64,000 nucleotides of DNA, from assembly GCF_013618625.1 (NCBI RefSeq), contig NZ_JABRWO010000011.1:124001-188000 (forward strand), read 5' to 3'. Both the position numbers and the translations under genes were made by a program. The DNA is from Bremerella alba (GTDB lineage: Bacteria; Planctomycetota; Planctomycetia; Pirellulales; Pirellulaceae). The notes under the pieces were generated by a model. It worked only from the letters and a program-made list of their open reading frames with translations. It was not told the origin of the DNA and searched no databases. Positions within the stretch are counted from its first letter, which is position 1. Every line of letters begins with the position of its first letter. Below, piece after piece: positions 56,134-64,000 of the stretch.

Positions 56134-58110
56134 GTGATCTTGTTCCTTACACGTCTTCCTATTCGCGTTCTCGCTCCGCTGCTTTTTGGTATCCCTGTAT
56201 TGATTGTGGGGGTGTGGTTGTCGTTGACGTGGAATCGGCAATCGCAGAATGCAGTCACCCAACTGGCCGAGCAAAGCATCGACGAGATCCACCGCACCAC
56301 GGCCGGTAAAATCGCCGATGTGCTCTCGATTCCCGTCCAGGTTTGCCAGGTCAATAAGCACCTGATTGCCACCAAGGCCCTGTCGCCGGACGAACTTGCC
56401 TCGTGGCGGCCGACGTTTGTACACGAGTCGAAAACGTTCGATATGCTTAGCGCCATCTCTTGGGGCAGTGGCGACGGGCGGACCGTTTGGGTCAGCCGTT
56501 ATGCCGACGGTAGCACCTATTGGGCAATCAAAAGCGACTCGTCTTCCGAGATGATGGAAGAGTGGAAGCTCAATAGCGACGGCGATGTCATTCAAGATTC
56601 AAAAAATTCGTTTGAGTTCCGCCTTGAAACACGCCCCTGGTTTCAAGCTCCTCGCGATGCGAAAAGACCGACCTGGAGTGATCCGTTCGTCTGGGTTGGT
56701 GGTGGTGGCGGAGAAGAGACGACGCTGGGCATCTCGTATGGAATTCCCATCTACCAAGCCAATCGTACGTTATTGGGGATTGTCGATGCCGACTATTCGC
56801 TGAACGATCTGTCTAGTTATTTGGGAAAGCTGAAAATTGGCAAGACTGGCATGGCGTTCATGCTTTCGTCGGATGGCAAACTGCTGGCCACTTCCGATGG
56901 GTCGAAAATCATTTCAGCCGATGGCACCCAGCTGCCTGCTTCGCAATCAGAGAATCCGAAAATTACGGCCGCCGCCCGGTATCTGGAAAGCCAAGACTCC
57001 CAGAACGACGTGAGCACGCATATCGACCTTAACGGCGAAACCTTTTACCTGCACGCTTCGCAGGTCGGCAGCGAGGTCGGGCTCGATTGGAAGCTGCTGA
57101 CCATCGTGCCAGAGAAGGACTTTGTGGGGGACATCGAGGCCGAGTTTGCGCGCAGTTGGATTACCAGCCTGGTAGCGGTTATCTTCGCGGTGGGGCTGGG
57201 GTTTCTGGCGGCCCGCTGGTTGGTCGCTCCGCTGGCAAGTATCGGGGACTCGGTTAGGCGGATCGGCCAAGGCGACCTGGAAACGCGGCTCGAAATTCAG
57301 CACGCACCGGAGTACACGCACCTGGCGACCGAAATCAACAAGATGGCCGAAGGCCTGCAAGACCGCTTACGCATGCAGAAGTCGCTTTCATTGGCCATGG
57401 AAGTGCAACGCAATTTACTGCCTTCCGAGTCGCCGCAAATTAATGGCCTCGACATCGCCGGCCACAGTACTTACTGCGACGAAACAGGCGGCGACTACTA
57501 CGATTTTCTCGACGTCGGTGGCACCGACGAAGACACGGCCGTGCTGGTAATAGGCGACGTGATGGGGCATGGCGTCGCGGCTGCTTTGTTGATGGCAACG
57601 GCCCGCGGGATTCTGCGGAGCCGCTGTGCCGTGCCAGGCTCTTTGGCTGATTTCTTGAATCACTTGAACGACATGCTGGTGGTCGATACCAATGGCGAGC
57701 GTTTTATGACAATGCTGATGGTCACGCTTTCGGCAAAGAAGGATACTATCCGCTGGGCGTCAGCAGGTCACGGACCACCGATTGTGTACGATCCGCAGGA
57801 AGACTCTTTCCCTGAAATGGACGGCGGAGGACTGCCGTTAGGCTTGATGGAAGGGGAAGAGTACGCCGAATATTGGCAGCCAAATATCCGAAAAGGCACC
57901 GTCATTCTGGCTACGACCGACGGTCTGGAAGAAACAATGAACGAAGCAGGCCTACAGTTCGGCAAAGAACGACTGCAAGAGCTGGTACGCCAGAACGCGG
58001 AAAAGCCCTCCGAAGAAATCAGCCAGATCATCCGCCAGGCATTGGTCGGCTACCGCGGGAGTGGTTCGCAGGATGACGACTTGACGTTCGTGGTGGCGAA
58101 GGTTCTGTAG
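56134..58110 (+). CDS. Cache-HAMP-SpoIIE serine/threonine phosphatase
   Basis: 658 residues from GTG 56134. Transmembrane helix 1 (about 6-28), an extracytoplasmic dCache-type sensor domain (about 35-335; 'DMLSAISWGSGDGRTVWV', 'RPWFQAPRDAKRPTWSDPF'), transmembrane helix 2 (about 340-362), a HAMP linker (about 362-415) and a PP2C/SpoIIE phosphatase domain (about 420-658) with metal ligands 'TGGDYYDFLD' (about 449-458), 'GDVMGHGVAAAL' and 'TDGLEE'. The architecture senses an outside ligand and dephosphorylates an anti-sigma antagonist or similar partner-switch protein. No partner gene is adjacent. Confidence 0.95.
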   Translation: MILFLTRLPIRVLAPLLFGIPVLIVGVWLSLTWNRQSQNAVTQLAEQSIDEIHRTTAGKIADVLSIPVQVCQVNKHLIATKALSPDELASWRPTFVHESKTFDMLSAISWGSGDGRTVWVSRYADGSTYWAIKSDSSSEMMEEWKLNSDGDVIQDSKNSFEFRLETRPWFQAPRDAKRPTWSDPFVWVGGGGGEETTLGISYGIPIYQANRTLLGIVDADYSLNDLSSYLGKLKIGKTGMAFMLSSDGKLLATSDGSKIISADGTQLPASQSENPKITAAARYLESQDSQNDVSTHIDLNGETFYLHASQVGSEVGLDWKLLTIVPEKDFVGDIEAEFARSWITSLVAVIFAVGLGFLAARWLVAPLASIGDSVRRIGQGDLETRLEIQHAPEYTHLATEINKMAEGLQDRLRMQKSLSLAMEVQRNLLPSESPQINGLDIAGHSTYCDETGGDYYDFLDVGGTDEDTAVLVIGDVMGHGVAAALLMATARGILRSRCAVPGSLADFLNHLNDMLVVDTNGERFMTMLMVTLSAKKDTIRWASAGHGPPIVYDPQEDSFPEMDGGGLPLGLMEGEEYAEYWQPNIRKGTVILATTDGLEETMNEAGLQFGKERLQELVRQNAEKPSEEISQIIRQALVGYRGSGSQDDDLTFVVAKVL

Positions 58111-58247
58111 GCGAGAGCCTGTCCCTCTTTCGACTTACAACACGCAATCAAAAACGTGTACAAAAGATAGGGCATGAGCCCTGGTAAGCGAACTATTGGA
58201 ACGTCGATCTGAATGTTTCAGTTCATTGAAGACAGACCTGGTTTCAG

Positions 58248-58712
58248 ATGGATACAAACTACAACCTCATCACCCTCTGGCAGCGGCTATCGGCAGTGAA
58301 CTCGCTGAGCTTCGAGTCCACATCTAAAACCGACGCAAGTGGTTGGAGTGGCGAAGGCCGTGGGCAGGTCGTGGTCGAGACGAGGGATGCGACGACCATC
58401 CTGTTTCACGAGCTAGGTCAGTGGCAACAAAATGGCGGTAAGCAGCTCGCGTTCAGCAACGTCTATCGCTGGACGGCACTTCACGAAGTAGATGGCCTGC
58501 GGCTCGAGCATCTGCGTTTCGGCAGCGAGCAGCCGGTGTACTTGTTCGACCTGCGGCAGAACGGAGAAGCAACGTGGCTATCGGTCGAACCTCACGTCTG
58601 CCGGCAAGATCTTTACGCAGCGGTCATGACATTGACCGTTGATGAACTCCAACTTCGCTGGACGATCGAAGGTCCCGGCAAGGACGAGTGCATTGACTAT
58701 GTTTACTATTAG
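58248..58712 (+). CDS. DUF6314-like protein
   Basis: 154 residues from ATG 58248. Pattern elements are those of the DUF6314 family as I recall: 'GWSGEGRGQVVVETRD', 'FHELGQWQQ', 'NVYRWTAL', 'LRLEHLRFGSEQP', a Cys-containing 'HVCRQDLY', and the ending 'LRWTIEGPGKDECIDYVY'. A calycin-like beta barrel is likely; function is unknown. It is a single gene between the phosphatase and the secreted peptide. Confidence 0.7.
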   Translation: MDTNYNLITLWQRLSAVNSLSFESTSKTDASGWSGEGRGQVVVETRDATTILFHELGQWQQNGGKQLAFSNVYRWTALHEVDGLRLEHLRFGSEQPVYLFDLRQNGEATWLSVEPHVCRQDLYAAVMTLTVDELQLRWTIEGPGKDECIDYVYY

Positions 58713-59132
58713 CCTCGCTCCTACGGACGGTTTGGGCGCGTTCAGCCAGATTTTCTCCGGCTAGCACTTGAGAAGCGAAAGCTGGCAACTATTCTAAGAC
58801 TTAGCTCAGCCAGCCAATTGCTTTGGATTACTGGCTAGCCCGGCCCCGCTTCTTTGTTGGGCCTGCGGCAAGATATTTAAGTGATTATGCCGTAACCACT
58901 TGCAGTTATTGGGCAGTCGGCAAGTTGGTTTTTCTGCGGTGATTTATCCCCCACCGTTATCTTTCCTGCAATCCCCAAAATCTGGGTAATTCCTTTATTT
59001 TATCCCATCGATATATCAATACCCGTAATTACAATCGGGACTATTGCAGCATTTTTCAGTCACTCAGGGGGGGACTCAATTGGTGAGTCCGTGCCTGAAT
59101 CTGCCTCACAACGGTTTCGATGGAGAAACAAG
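58713..59132. promoter_or_regulatory. Leader region of the secreted protein gene
   Basis: 420 bases without another gene, becoming AT-rich from about 58,970. A perfect hairpin GGACTCA / TGAGTCC (59072-59090, ATTGG loop) lies 42 bases before ATG 59133 and follows a run of seven G, so it is probably in the 5' untranslated leader. No definite -35/-10 pair is assigned. Confidence 0.5.
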
Positions 59133-59540
59133 ATGAAAGCTATTGCAAGTTTGTTGGTTGTCGCTCTGGCATCGGTCGCTATGGTTTCGGAAGCTCGCGC
59201 TGCTGAACCTACTGGCAACGTGGATCAAGCCACCCTGGCCTCGATGGGCCTGTCGGGTATGGAAGTCATGAGCGACGAAGAAGGCAAGAACGTTCGTGGT
59301 ACGTTCGCGATCGCCTTCGGTTACGGTACGTCCAACTTCCTGCGTAACTCGCAGACCAGCGTGTACGCTGCTGGCGACTTCGGTCGTGGTGTTGATTTCG
59401 CTGCTGGTGGTAATAGCAGCCAGACGGGAATCAATTACACCAACACCGTCTTTGGCCCTCGTGGCAACGTACTTGGTGGCCAAGCAATCAGCCTGGGCAC
59501 CTACGCCACGGGTAGCTCGTGGGCATTCGCTGGTCGCTAA
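59133..59540 (+). CDS. Small secreted Gly/Ser/Asn-rich protein
   Basis: 135 residues from ATG 59133 with GGAG ribosome site; an earlier frame start is not supported. A Sec signal peptide ('IASLLVVALASVAMVSEARA', cleavage near 23-24) is followed by a leader-like helix 'DQATLASMGLSGMEVMSDEEG' written in parts ('ATLASMGLSGMEVMSDEEG'; residues ~32-51) ending 'KNVRG', then a ~80-residue, low-complexity Gly, Ser, Asn, Thr, Ala-rich tail with aromatic residues ('AIAFGYGTSNF', 'GINYTNTVFG', 'GSSWAFAGR'). The helix-then-Gly layout is like double-glycine peptides or fibre subunits. It is convergent with a stand-alone C39 peptidase, whose substrate it may be. Confidence 0.7.
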   Translation: MKAIASLLVVALASVAMVSEARAAEPTGNVDQATLASMGLSGMEVMSDEEGKNVRGTFAIAFGYGTSNFLRNSQTSVYAAGDFGRGVDFAAGGNSSQTGINYTNTVFGPRGNVLGGQAISLGTYATGSSWAFAGR

Positions 59541-59567
59541 GCGATCAGGCGTCAGCCAAACCAAAAG

Positions 59568-59606
59568 CGGCCGCATCGAGGTTCTCGACGCGGCCGTTTT
59601 TATTTT
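59568..59606 (+). terminator. Strong terminator between convergent genes
   Basis: CGGCCGC...GCGGCCG (7 base pairs) continues as TCGAG / CTCGA with a GTT loop and one mismatch, then TTTTTATTTT. It lies 27 bases after the secreted-protein gene and also has a short A-run on the other side, so it can end both convergent transcripts. Confidence 0.9.
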
Positions 59607-59625
59607 CTTGATGATCCTGCTCCGC

Positions 59626-60357
59626 TTAGGGGAAAGCGGGAAACGGAACTCGGAATGGTTTTTCCGGAAAGGTGCGAATGATTTGGTCGTCGAGCCAACC
59701 GCGCGCCATTTCTTCGTGTCGCACGCCTAGTTGTGAGATGTCCGACTTGGCCTTCCCTTTCTTGGCGACCACTAGCACGGCATTCTCGATCCAGGTTCGC
59801 TCGAACTCGAATTGCGGAATACGCAGGTTACCACGTGCCGGATCAGCGAGAAAAACCCAGCCGTTGGCCATGCCTCTTAAAACCACAAAATGATTGGTTT
59901 CTTCCAGGCGAATCGCCACGATCAGCGGTACCTTGACGTCGGCCAATTCAGCCATGCTCAAGCGACCGATCGTGGAAAGGTAACCCAACTTCACGGCTGC
60001 TAGTCGCAGGTCGGAAATGGCCAGCCCGTTCTCAAAGCGTTCCTCCAGCTCTTCCCGCGTCAGGTTCTTTTCAATGACGCCGAGCACCTGGTTTTCGGTG
60101 ACTGGATCGCCCCAGTAATACCGGCAGAGGGTTGCCATGGCCGCAGCACCGCACGAAAAATCTCGCTGCTGCTTGACGACATTCTGATCGCGAATCGCCG
60201 TCCATGTCCGGGCGTAGGCCTGAATGTTGTTGTCATGCGTACGAACCGGCGGTCCAAATTGCGACCGGGTCTGGGCCGAAGCCGTCGCGGCCAATGCCAC
60301 GACAACACTCACAGTGACGACCGGGACGATCAGCGATTTGATGATAGGGTAACTCAC
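59626..60357 (-). CDS. Stand-alone C39-family peptidase (periplasmic)
   Basis: 243 residues with a Sec signal peptide ('VVVALAATASAQ', about 18-29). The papain-like triad of C39 is visible: C69 in 'DFSCGAAAMATL' with Q64 as oxyanion residue, H156 in 'NHFVVLRG' and D172 in 'LADPARG'. C39 enzymes normally sit at the front of ABC exporters and cut double-glycine leaders; here there is no transporter domain, so it acts alone in the periplasm, like FapD of the Fap amyloid system. It is transcribed in a row with two outer-membrane proteins (60378-61550 and 61633-62763). Confidence 0.9.
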   Translation of the reverse strand: MSYPIIKSLIVPVVTVSVVVALAATASAQTRSQFGPPVRTHDNNIQAYARTWTAIRDQNVVKQQRDFSCGAAAMATLCRYYWGDPVTENQVLGVIEKNLTREELEERFENGLAISDLRLAAVKLGYLSTIGRLSMAELADVKVPLIVAIRLEETNHFVVLRGMANGWVFLADPARGNLRIPQFEFERTWIENAVLVVAKKGKAKSDISQLGVRHEEMARGWLDDQIIRTFPEKPFRVPFPAFP

Positions 60358-60377
60358 GAGAGTTTCTCCGACTGCGG

Positions 60378-61550
60378 TTACAACGTCCAGACGATACCAA
60401 TAACAGAGTCGGCCGAATCTTCGGTCATGCCGATTTCAGCAAACGGTTCGACAATCCGACCGCAACGATAGGTGGTTGCCGCAAAGCGAAGTCGCAGCAG
60501 TTCCCGCATCGAGCCTTGCACGCCGAGTCCATCGATTTGAGTTTCGGTTTGGAATAGCCCCAGAAATGCGGTACTCAGCGTGATACGATCGTTGACTGCG
60601 AAACCGACGCCAAAGTTGTACGTAAACTGATGACCGTAGAAGACATCTTGGTCGTTGAACTGACGCTTGGCCTGGTAGCGATAACCCATGCCATAAAAGT
60701 AAATGATCGGGTCGTAACGCTGAATCATCAGCAACTGGACCGACGGTGCCCACACGCCGTTTGAAAGCGTGGCTTGGGTTAGCCCGTTCACGGCATACTC
60801 GGCGTCACCGGTCGGGGCGGTCAATCCGAAGCTCAGGATGACATCAGGTGAATGACCATAACAGCCTTCGCGGCAAAGCAGGTTCACGCCGAGGTCTAAA
60901 TCGCCAATGCCACCGCTATCGCTCGTTTGATCGAATCGACCTAGCGACGAATATTCCTGGTGCGACCAGCCAACCGGCAAACTGCTGGACAACTGAATGC
61001 GATCGGTCAGACCGTATCGCAGTGCGAACGGCACAAACAACGAACGTCGGCGGATGTCAGCCCGGGCAACGCCGGACGGACTAAGCGAGATCGGAAAATC
61101 GTAATCGGCTTTGGCATAGACCAGGCCGACATCCATTTGCCATTGGCCTGGATCCAACAGGACGCTGGCCGAGCGCAGAAACTGGACGTTGAAGTCTTCC
61201 AGCGGTTCGCCATATTCCTGCTGTTGACTGGTGGGCGGATCGACCAGTTCGACTTTTCCATTTTCCGGAATTTGCGGCAAGGGTGGCGGCAGTGGCCCTG
61301 GCTCTTGCTGCATCGCGGAAACCGGCATGATGGATCCGTTGCCATAGCGCCAAACGAGCGACGTATCCTCGAAGTCCGACGCGACGAACAGGGGGTCATC
61401 GGTGCGGAAATTGTTCGACGAACCGTAGTCCCATTGGGCGTCGGCGGTAGTTACCTGCCCGGTCAACACGATGGCTGCGGCGATCATCGCCGAGCGTACG
61501 TAGCCTGCAAGCCAACGACGGCGGCGGCATGTATCTGGTGTTCGCAGCAT
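60378..61550 (-). CDS. Outer-membrane beta-barrel 'transporter' protein
   Basis: 390 residues from ATG 61550 (GAAGGA ribosome site; ATG 61598 is an alternative). A signal peptide follows an Arg-rich start ('MIAAAIVLTGQVTTADA'). A short Pro-rich linker ('GPLPPPLPQIPENGK') leads to a C-terminal ~270-residue domain of the phenol-degradation/'transporter' porin type: 'SVLLDPGQWQMDVGLVY', 'FALRYGLTDRIQLSSSLPVG', 'GDLDLGVNLL' and repeated amphipathic strands. In Fap systems the outer-membrane secretin-like FapF belongs to a related class. It is directly upstream of the C39 peptidase gene (20 bases). Confidence 0.8.
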   Translation of the reverse strand: MLRTPDTCRRRRWLAGYVRSAMIAAAIVLTGQVTTADAQWDYGSSNNFRTDDPLFVASDFEDTSLVWRYGNGSIMPVSAMQQEPGPLPPPLPQIPENGKVELVDPPTSQQQEYGEPLEDFNVQFLRSASVLLDPGQWQMDVGLVYAKADYDFPISLSPSGVARADIRRRSLFVPFALRYGLTDRIQLSSSLPVGWSHQEYSSLGRFDQTSDSGGIGDLDLGVNLLCREGCYGHSPDVILSFGLTAPTGDAEYAVNGLTQATLSNGVWAPSVQLLMIQRYDPIIYFYGMGYRYQAKRQFNDQDVFYGHQFTYNFGVGFAVNDRITLSTAFLGLFQTETQIDGLGVQGSMRELLRLRFAATTYRCGRIVEPFAEIGMTEDSADSVIGIVWTL

Positions 61551-61632
61551 CTTGTCGATCCTTCGGGAAGCGAACTTTAGGGGCTTTGAAACTTCCATGT
61601 TTGGAAACCTTAATGTGTGCCTAGGTGCCGCG

Positions 61633-62763
61633 TTACCAAACGATTCCCGTCGAAACGGCGAAACCAACCAGGTCGAGCGAATCGGACGGAGCCAAGGCAT
61701 TCATCGTCAGTTCGCCCACGTTCAATTCACCGACGGTCGAAGTGGCACCAGCCGCTCCGCTCATCTCGCCCCAGTGTTGATATTCAAATGCACCGCGAGC
61801 AAAGAAACGGCCCCCCATGCACTTCAGCGGTGTGCTCCACTGGGCACCCACCTGGAACTCGGCGATAAACATGGTGTCGGTCGAGCCCGCATAGCCACCG
61901 TTGGTTTGGTTGGCGTCGCCGCCAGGGCTGATCAGTTGGGCATGCGTCAGTGCCCCGGCGTACGAGTCGCCGGACAACACCGAACCACGAGCGTTCCAGA
62001 ACCATTGCAAGCCACAGAAGCAGTCCGAGCAGCGATAGCCGGAAAGCGAGAACGTCACACCGTCCCCTTCAAACGAAGCAATCCCCGACGCGGTACCGGT
62101 GAAGAAATCGTTGCCGCCGCCCAAGCCGCCTGGCCGGGCAATGACGCCGTTGAAGCCAATCGTTTCGTTCATATCCCGTTGAGCATGTCGATAGCCAAAC
62201 GTTCCGACCATGTTCCAGTCGCCAACGCAGAACTCTTTGACGAGTTCCAGGTCGAGTGCAAACATTTCCAGGTTGGTGCCGGAAGCGAAGCCGAACGTGT
62301 CGCCGGATAAGAAGTAAGGATCAGCGTAGTTCGAGCTGGTATTAAGTTCCCAGTAACGAAACTGCACGCCCCACCCGTTGTCGCAGACGTAGCCAGCCCA
62401 CAACCGTGGTGCCGGCACGAGCCCATCGATACCGTGGGCATCCGTCGAAAAACTATCGGTGGTCGAGGCGACCGTGTTTTCAAAAATCCAACCGGCCTGG
62501 TTGCCGCCCATCGGGGCCAGGAAGGTCGCTTCTACCCCCACTCGCCAGCCGGTGCGACAGTAACCGCAAGCGGGACCACACGACTCGGCCACATACGGCT
62601 GGGGAGTCGCGGTCAAGTTGTCGAGCTTCTCGAACGACATCGGGGCCAGCTCGGGGTCTTGAGCGAGGTAGATCGGACGGAAAACATTGTCCGTCTGGGC
62701 CAACAGGGCAGATGTCGCCGAGACCCAAGCAAACATCACTAAGGGGATGTGACGCAATTTCAT
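61633..62763 (-). CDS. Lpg1974-like pore-forming outer-membrane protein
   Basis: 376 residues from ATG 62763 (AAAGGA ribosome site). Signal peptide 'LVMFAWVSATSALLAQ', then a Cys-containing segment ('CGPACGYCRTGW') and a beta-barrel of the Lpg1974/BBP7-like class: 'GVEATFLAPMG', 'RLWAGYVCDNGWGVQFRYW', 'WFWNARGSVL' and a terminal 'FAVSTGIVW' strand. Planctomycetes contain many such porins. It heads the minus-strand cluster with the transporter protein and the C39 peptidase. Confidence 0.85.
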   Translation of the reverse strand: MKLRHIPLVMFAWVSATSALLAQTDNVFRPIYLAQDPELAPMSFEKLDNLTATPQPYVAESCGPACGYCRTGWRVGVEATFLAPMGGNQAGWIFENTVASTTDSFSTDAHGIDGLVPAPRLWAGYVCDNGWGVQFRYWELNTSSNYADPYFLSGDTFGFASGTNLEMFALDLELVKEFCVGDWNMVGTFGYRHAQRDMNETIGFNGVIARPGGLGGGNDFFTGTASGIASFEGDGVTFSLSGYRCSDCFCGLQWFWNARGSVLSGDSYAGALTHAQLISPGGDANQTNGGYAGSTDTMFIAEFQVGAQWSTPLKCMGGRFFARGAFEYQHWGEMSGAAGATSTVGELNVGELTMNALAPSDSLDLVGFAVSTGIVW

Positions 62764-63207
62764 TTCTGAATTCCTTTCAGCCACCGCCACAACCGACGAG
62801 CTAATCCATGCTCAAGCGGAATGCATTGTTAAACGATTGGGGTTTTCACGCAGACGAACCGTTTCGTCCCGTCTATGCGGTGCTAGCGTTGCGGGTGTGC
62901 TAGCGAGCATAACACGTAGAATCGTCCTCTCAGGCATCGTGCTTTCGAGGGGGTAGCGATAAGAAGAATGTTGGTAGCACCGACAACCGCTGCCAACGGA
63001 CTAACCCCACCGTTCGGTATAGACAGACCAAGCCATAGTGACCGGGGCCCAGGCTCGAGAGTGCTCGGGCGCGCAAAGGATTGCTAGAGTGCGAGCAGAG
63101 AAGCGGATCGTATCGCCCCAAAATGCAGCGACTATTGGTTCACCATGTGTGAACCAGGTTCTTGCTGAGATTCGAGCTGCTCGGTTCCTTACGATTACAC
63201 AGCGACC
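62764..63207. other. Intergenic region before rpoN (window strand)
   Basis: 444 bases without a gene, between the porin start and the rpoN end. It contains a direct repeat TGCTAGCG at 62881-62888 and 62898-62905 and the first copy of the dispersed 40-base repeat at 63076-63120. The porin promoter must lie in the left part. Confidence 0.5.
63076..63120. repeat. Dispersed 40-base repeat, copy 3
   Basis: AAGGATTGCTAGAGTGCGAGC differs from the copy at 51011 in only two of 21 positions; the following bases (GAAGCGGATCG) resemble it more loosely. Not coding. Confidence 0.5.
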
Positions 63208-64000
63208 TTACTTCTTCGACCAATCACGCCGCTGGCGCGAGCTGGGGATGCCCATTTTTTTGCGGTACTTGGTGACCGTACGTCGGGCAACGTTCAGGCC
63301 GTCGTCTTTGAGCTTCTTGACCAGGTCGTCGTCCGAGAGCGGCTTGGCTTTGTCTTCGTTGTCGATCACTTCCTGCAGGCGGAGACGAATTTGATCCCAG
63401 GTGACCTCTTCGCCTGATTCATTCACCGTGCCACCGGCGAAGAATGCTTTGAGTGCAAAAATACCGCGCGGGGTTTGAATGTATTTGTCGTCGACGGCCC
63501 GGCTGACGGTCGTTACGTGCACGCCCACTTGGTCGGCAATCTGTTGCATTTTCAGCGGCGTGATGTGTTCGGGTCCGTTGTCGATGAAGTCCTTCTGGTA
63601 ATCGACAATTGCCTGGGCGACGCGGCTGAGCGTGTTTTGACGCTGGATGATAGCGTCGATCAACCACTGCGCTGCGTTTAGCTTTCGCTTGATGAACTCT
63701 TTCTCTTCACGCGTGGCCGTCGGGCTGGAAAGACGCTCGCGATAGTAGTTACTGATACGAAGCTGAGGAATGTCGCGATCTTCGGCCTGAACGACGTATC
63801 GGCCATCTTCGTCGATATCGAGCATCAGGTCGGGAATCACATTCGCCACGTGCGAGTCGTTATAGATCGAACCAGGCTTGGGATCTAAGCGGCGAAGTTC
63901 GCTCCAGGCGGCTTGAATGCGTTCGATTGAGAAGCCGGTCGACTTTTGAATTTGGGGAAGACGATTGTCGCGGAGGTCTTCCAGGTGATTCATGATCAAC
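63208..64000 (-). CDS. rpoN: RNA polymerase sigma-54 factor RpoN (C-terminal part)
   Basis: The last 263 codons; the start is beyond the right edge. The core-binding and DNA-binding regions are visible: 'AQWLIDAIIQRQNTLSRVA', the helix-turn-helix 'IADQVGVHVTTVSRAVDDKY', 'RGIFALKAFF' and the near-terminal RpoN box 'ARRTVTKYRKK'. Sigma-54 directs transcription at -24/-12 promoters with enhancer-binding proteins. Complete sequence would give about 480 residues. Confidence 0.96.
   Translation of the reverse strand, partial: LIMNHLEDLRDNRLPQIQKSTGFSIERIQAAWSELRRLDPKPGSIYNDSHVANVIPDLMLDIDEDGRYVVQAEDRDIPQLRISNYYRERLSSPTATREEKEFIKRKLNAAQWLIDAIIQRQNTLSRVAQAIVDYQKDFIDNGPEHITPLKMQQIADQVGVHVTTVSRAVDDKYIQTPRGIFALKAFFAGGTVNESGEEVTWDQIRLRLQEVIDNEDKAKPLSDDDLVKKLKDDGLNVARRTVTKYRKKMGIPSSRQRRDWSKK

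Noticed and set aside
58920-58945. Sigma-54 promoter before the secreted protein
   Set aside because: GG and GC elements present but spaced about 7 bases, not 10, so the -24/-12 pattern fails.

Overview
The window comes from a member of the Planctomycetota, most likely a Pirellulales bacterium of the Blastopirellula/Bremerella type. This is inferred from the cytochrome and Tat-exported families typical of the phylum (DUF1552, DUF1592, DUF1549/DUF1553 'PSD1', DUF1501), from a bacterial Hen1-Pnkp pair, and from DUF6314-like, Lpg1974-like porin and GYF-domain proteins. It divides sharply into two halves at about position 27,600.

Positions 1 to about 27,600 look like the right-hand part of a large integrated, defence-rich genomic island. 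It is visibly more AT-rich than the rest, has many orphan genes, and contains broken genes. The left edge carries the end of a type 1 BREX system (the C-terminus of PglZ, then BrxL), translationally coupled to a large membrane-inserted KAP-family NTPase and followed by the start of a second, truncated KAP gene. Next come the C-terminal remnant of an SF1 helicase and a probable two-gene set of a TIGR02391 protein and a DUF3883 nuclease-like protein. After these are a DUF2726/zinc-finger protein with a PHP-SMC (TrlF-family) ATPase on the minus strand, a pRiA4b ORF-3-like protein, and a DNA methyltransferase operon. A replication/transfer-type module follows (an archaeo-eukaryotic-primase-like protein, small proteins and a YkgJ-type cysteine-cluster protein), then a large serine recombinase and a Lit-like (peptidase U49) phage-exclusion protease. 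The island ends inside a host nfo (endonuclease IV) gene, of which only about the first 32 codons remain here; the rest of nfo is predicted to lie beyond the left edge of the window.

Positions 27,600 to 64,000 are GC-richer chromosomal backbone. They begin with the hen1-pnkp RNA repair operon. A block of exported cytochrome c-like and Tat-exported planctomycete proteins follows, in two enzyme pairs (DUF1592/DUF1552 and PSD1/DUF1501), interrupted by a phytanoyl-CoA dioxygenase-like protein and a Gfo/Idh/MocA oxidoreductase. Further on are two small stress/ligand-type proteins, an unusual fusion of an SDF-family symporter with a solute-binding domain, aconitase, an AAA ATPase, and a Cache-HAMP-SpoIIE phosphatase. 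The last block has a small secreted Gly/Ser/Asn-rich protein facing a stand-alone C39 peptidase and two outer-membrane beta-barrel proteins. This combination resembles the parts of a Fap-type functional amyloid export system and is the most interesting candidate for an undescribed system. The window ends in the C-terminal half of sigma-54 (rpoN).

Assignments rest on reading motifs by eye. Family names are given from memory of the families, and no database search was possible.
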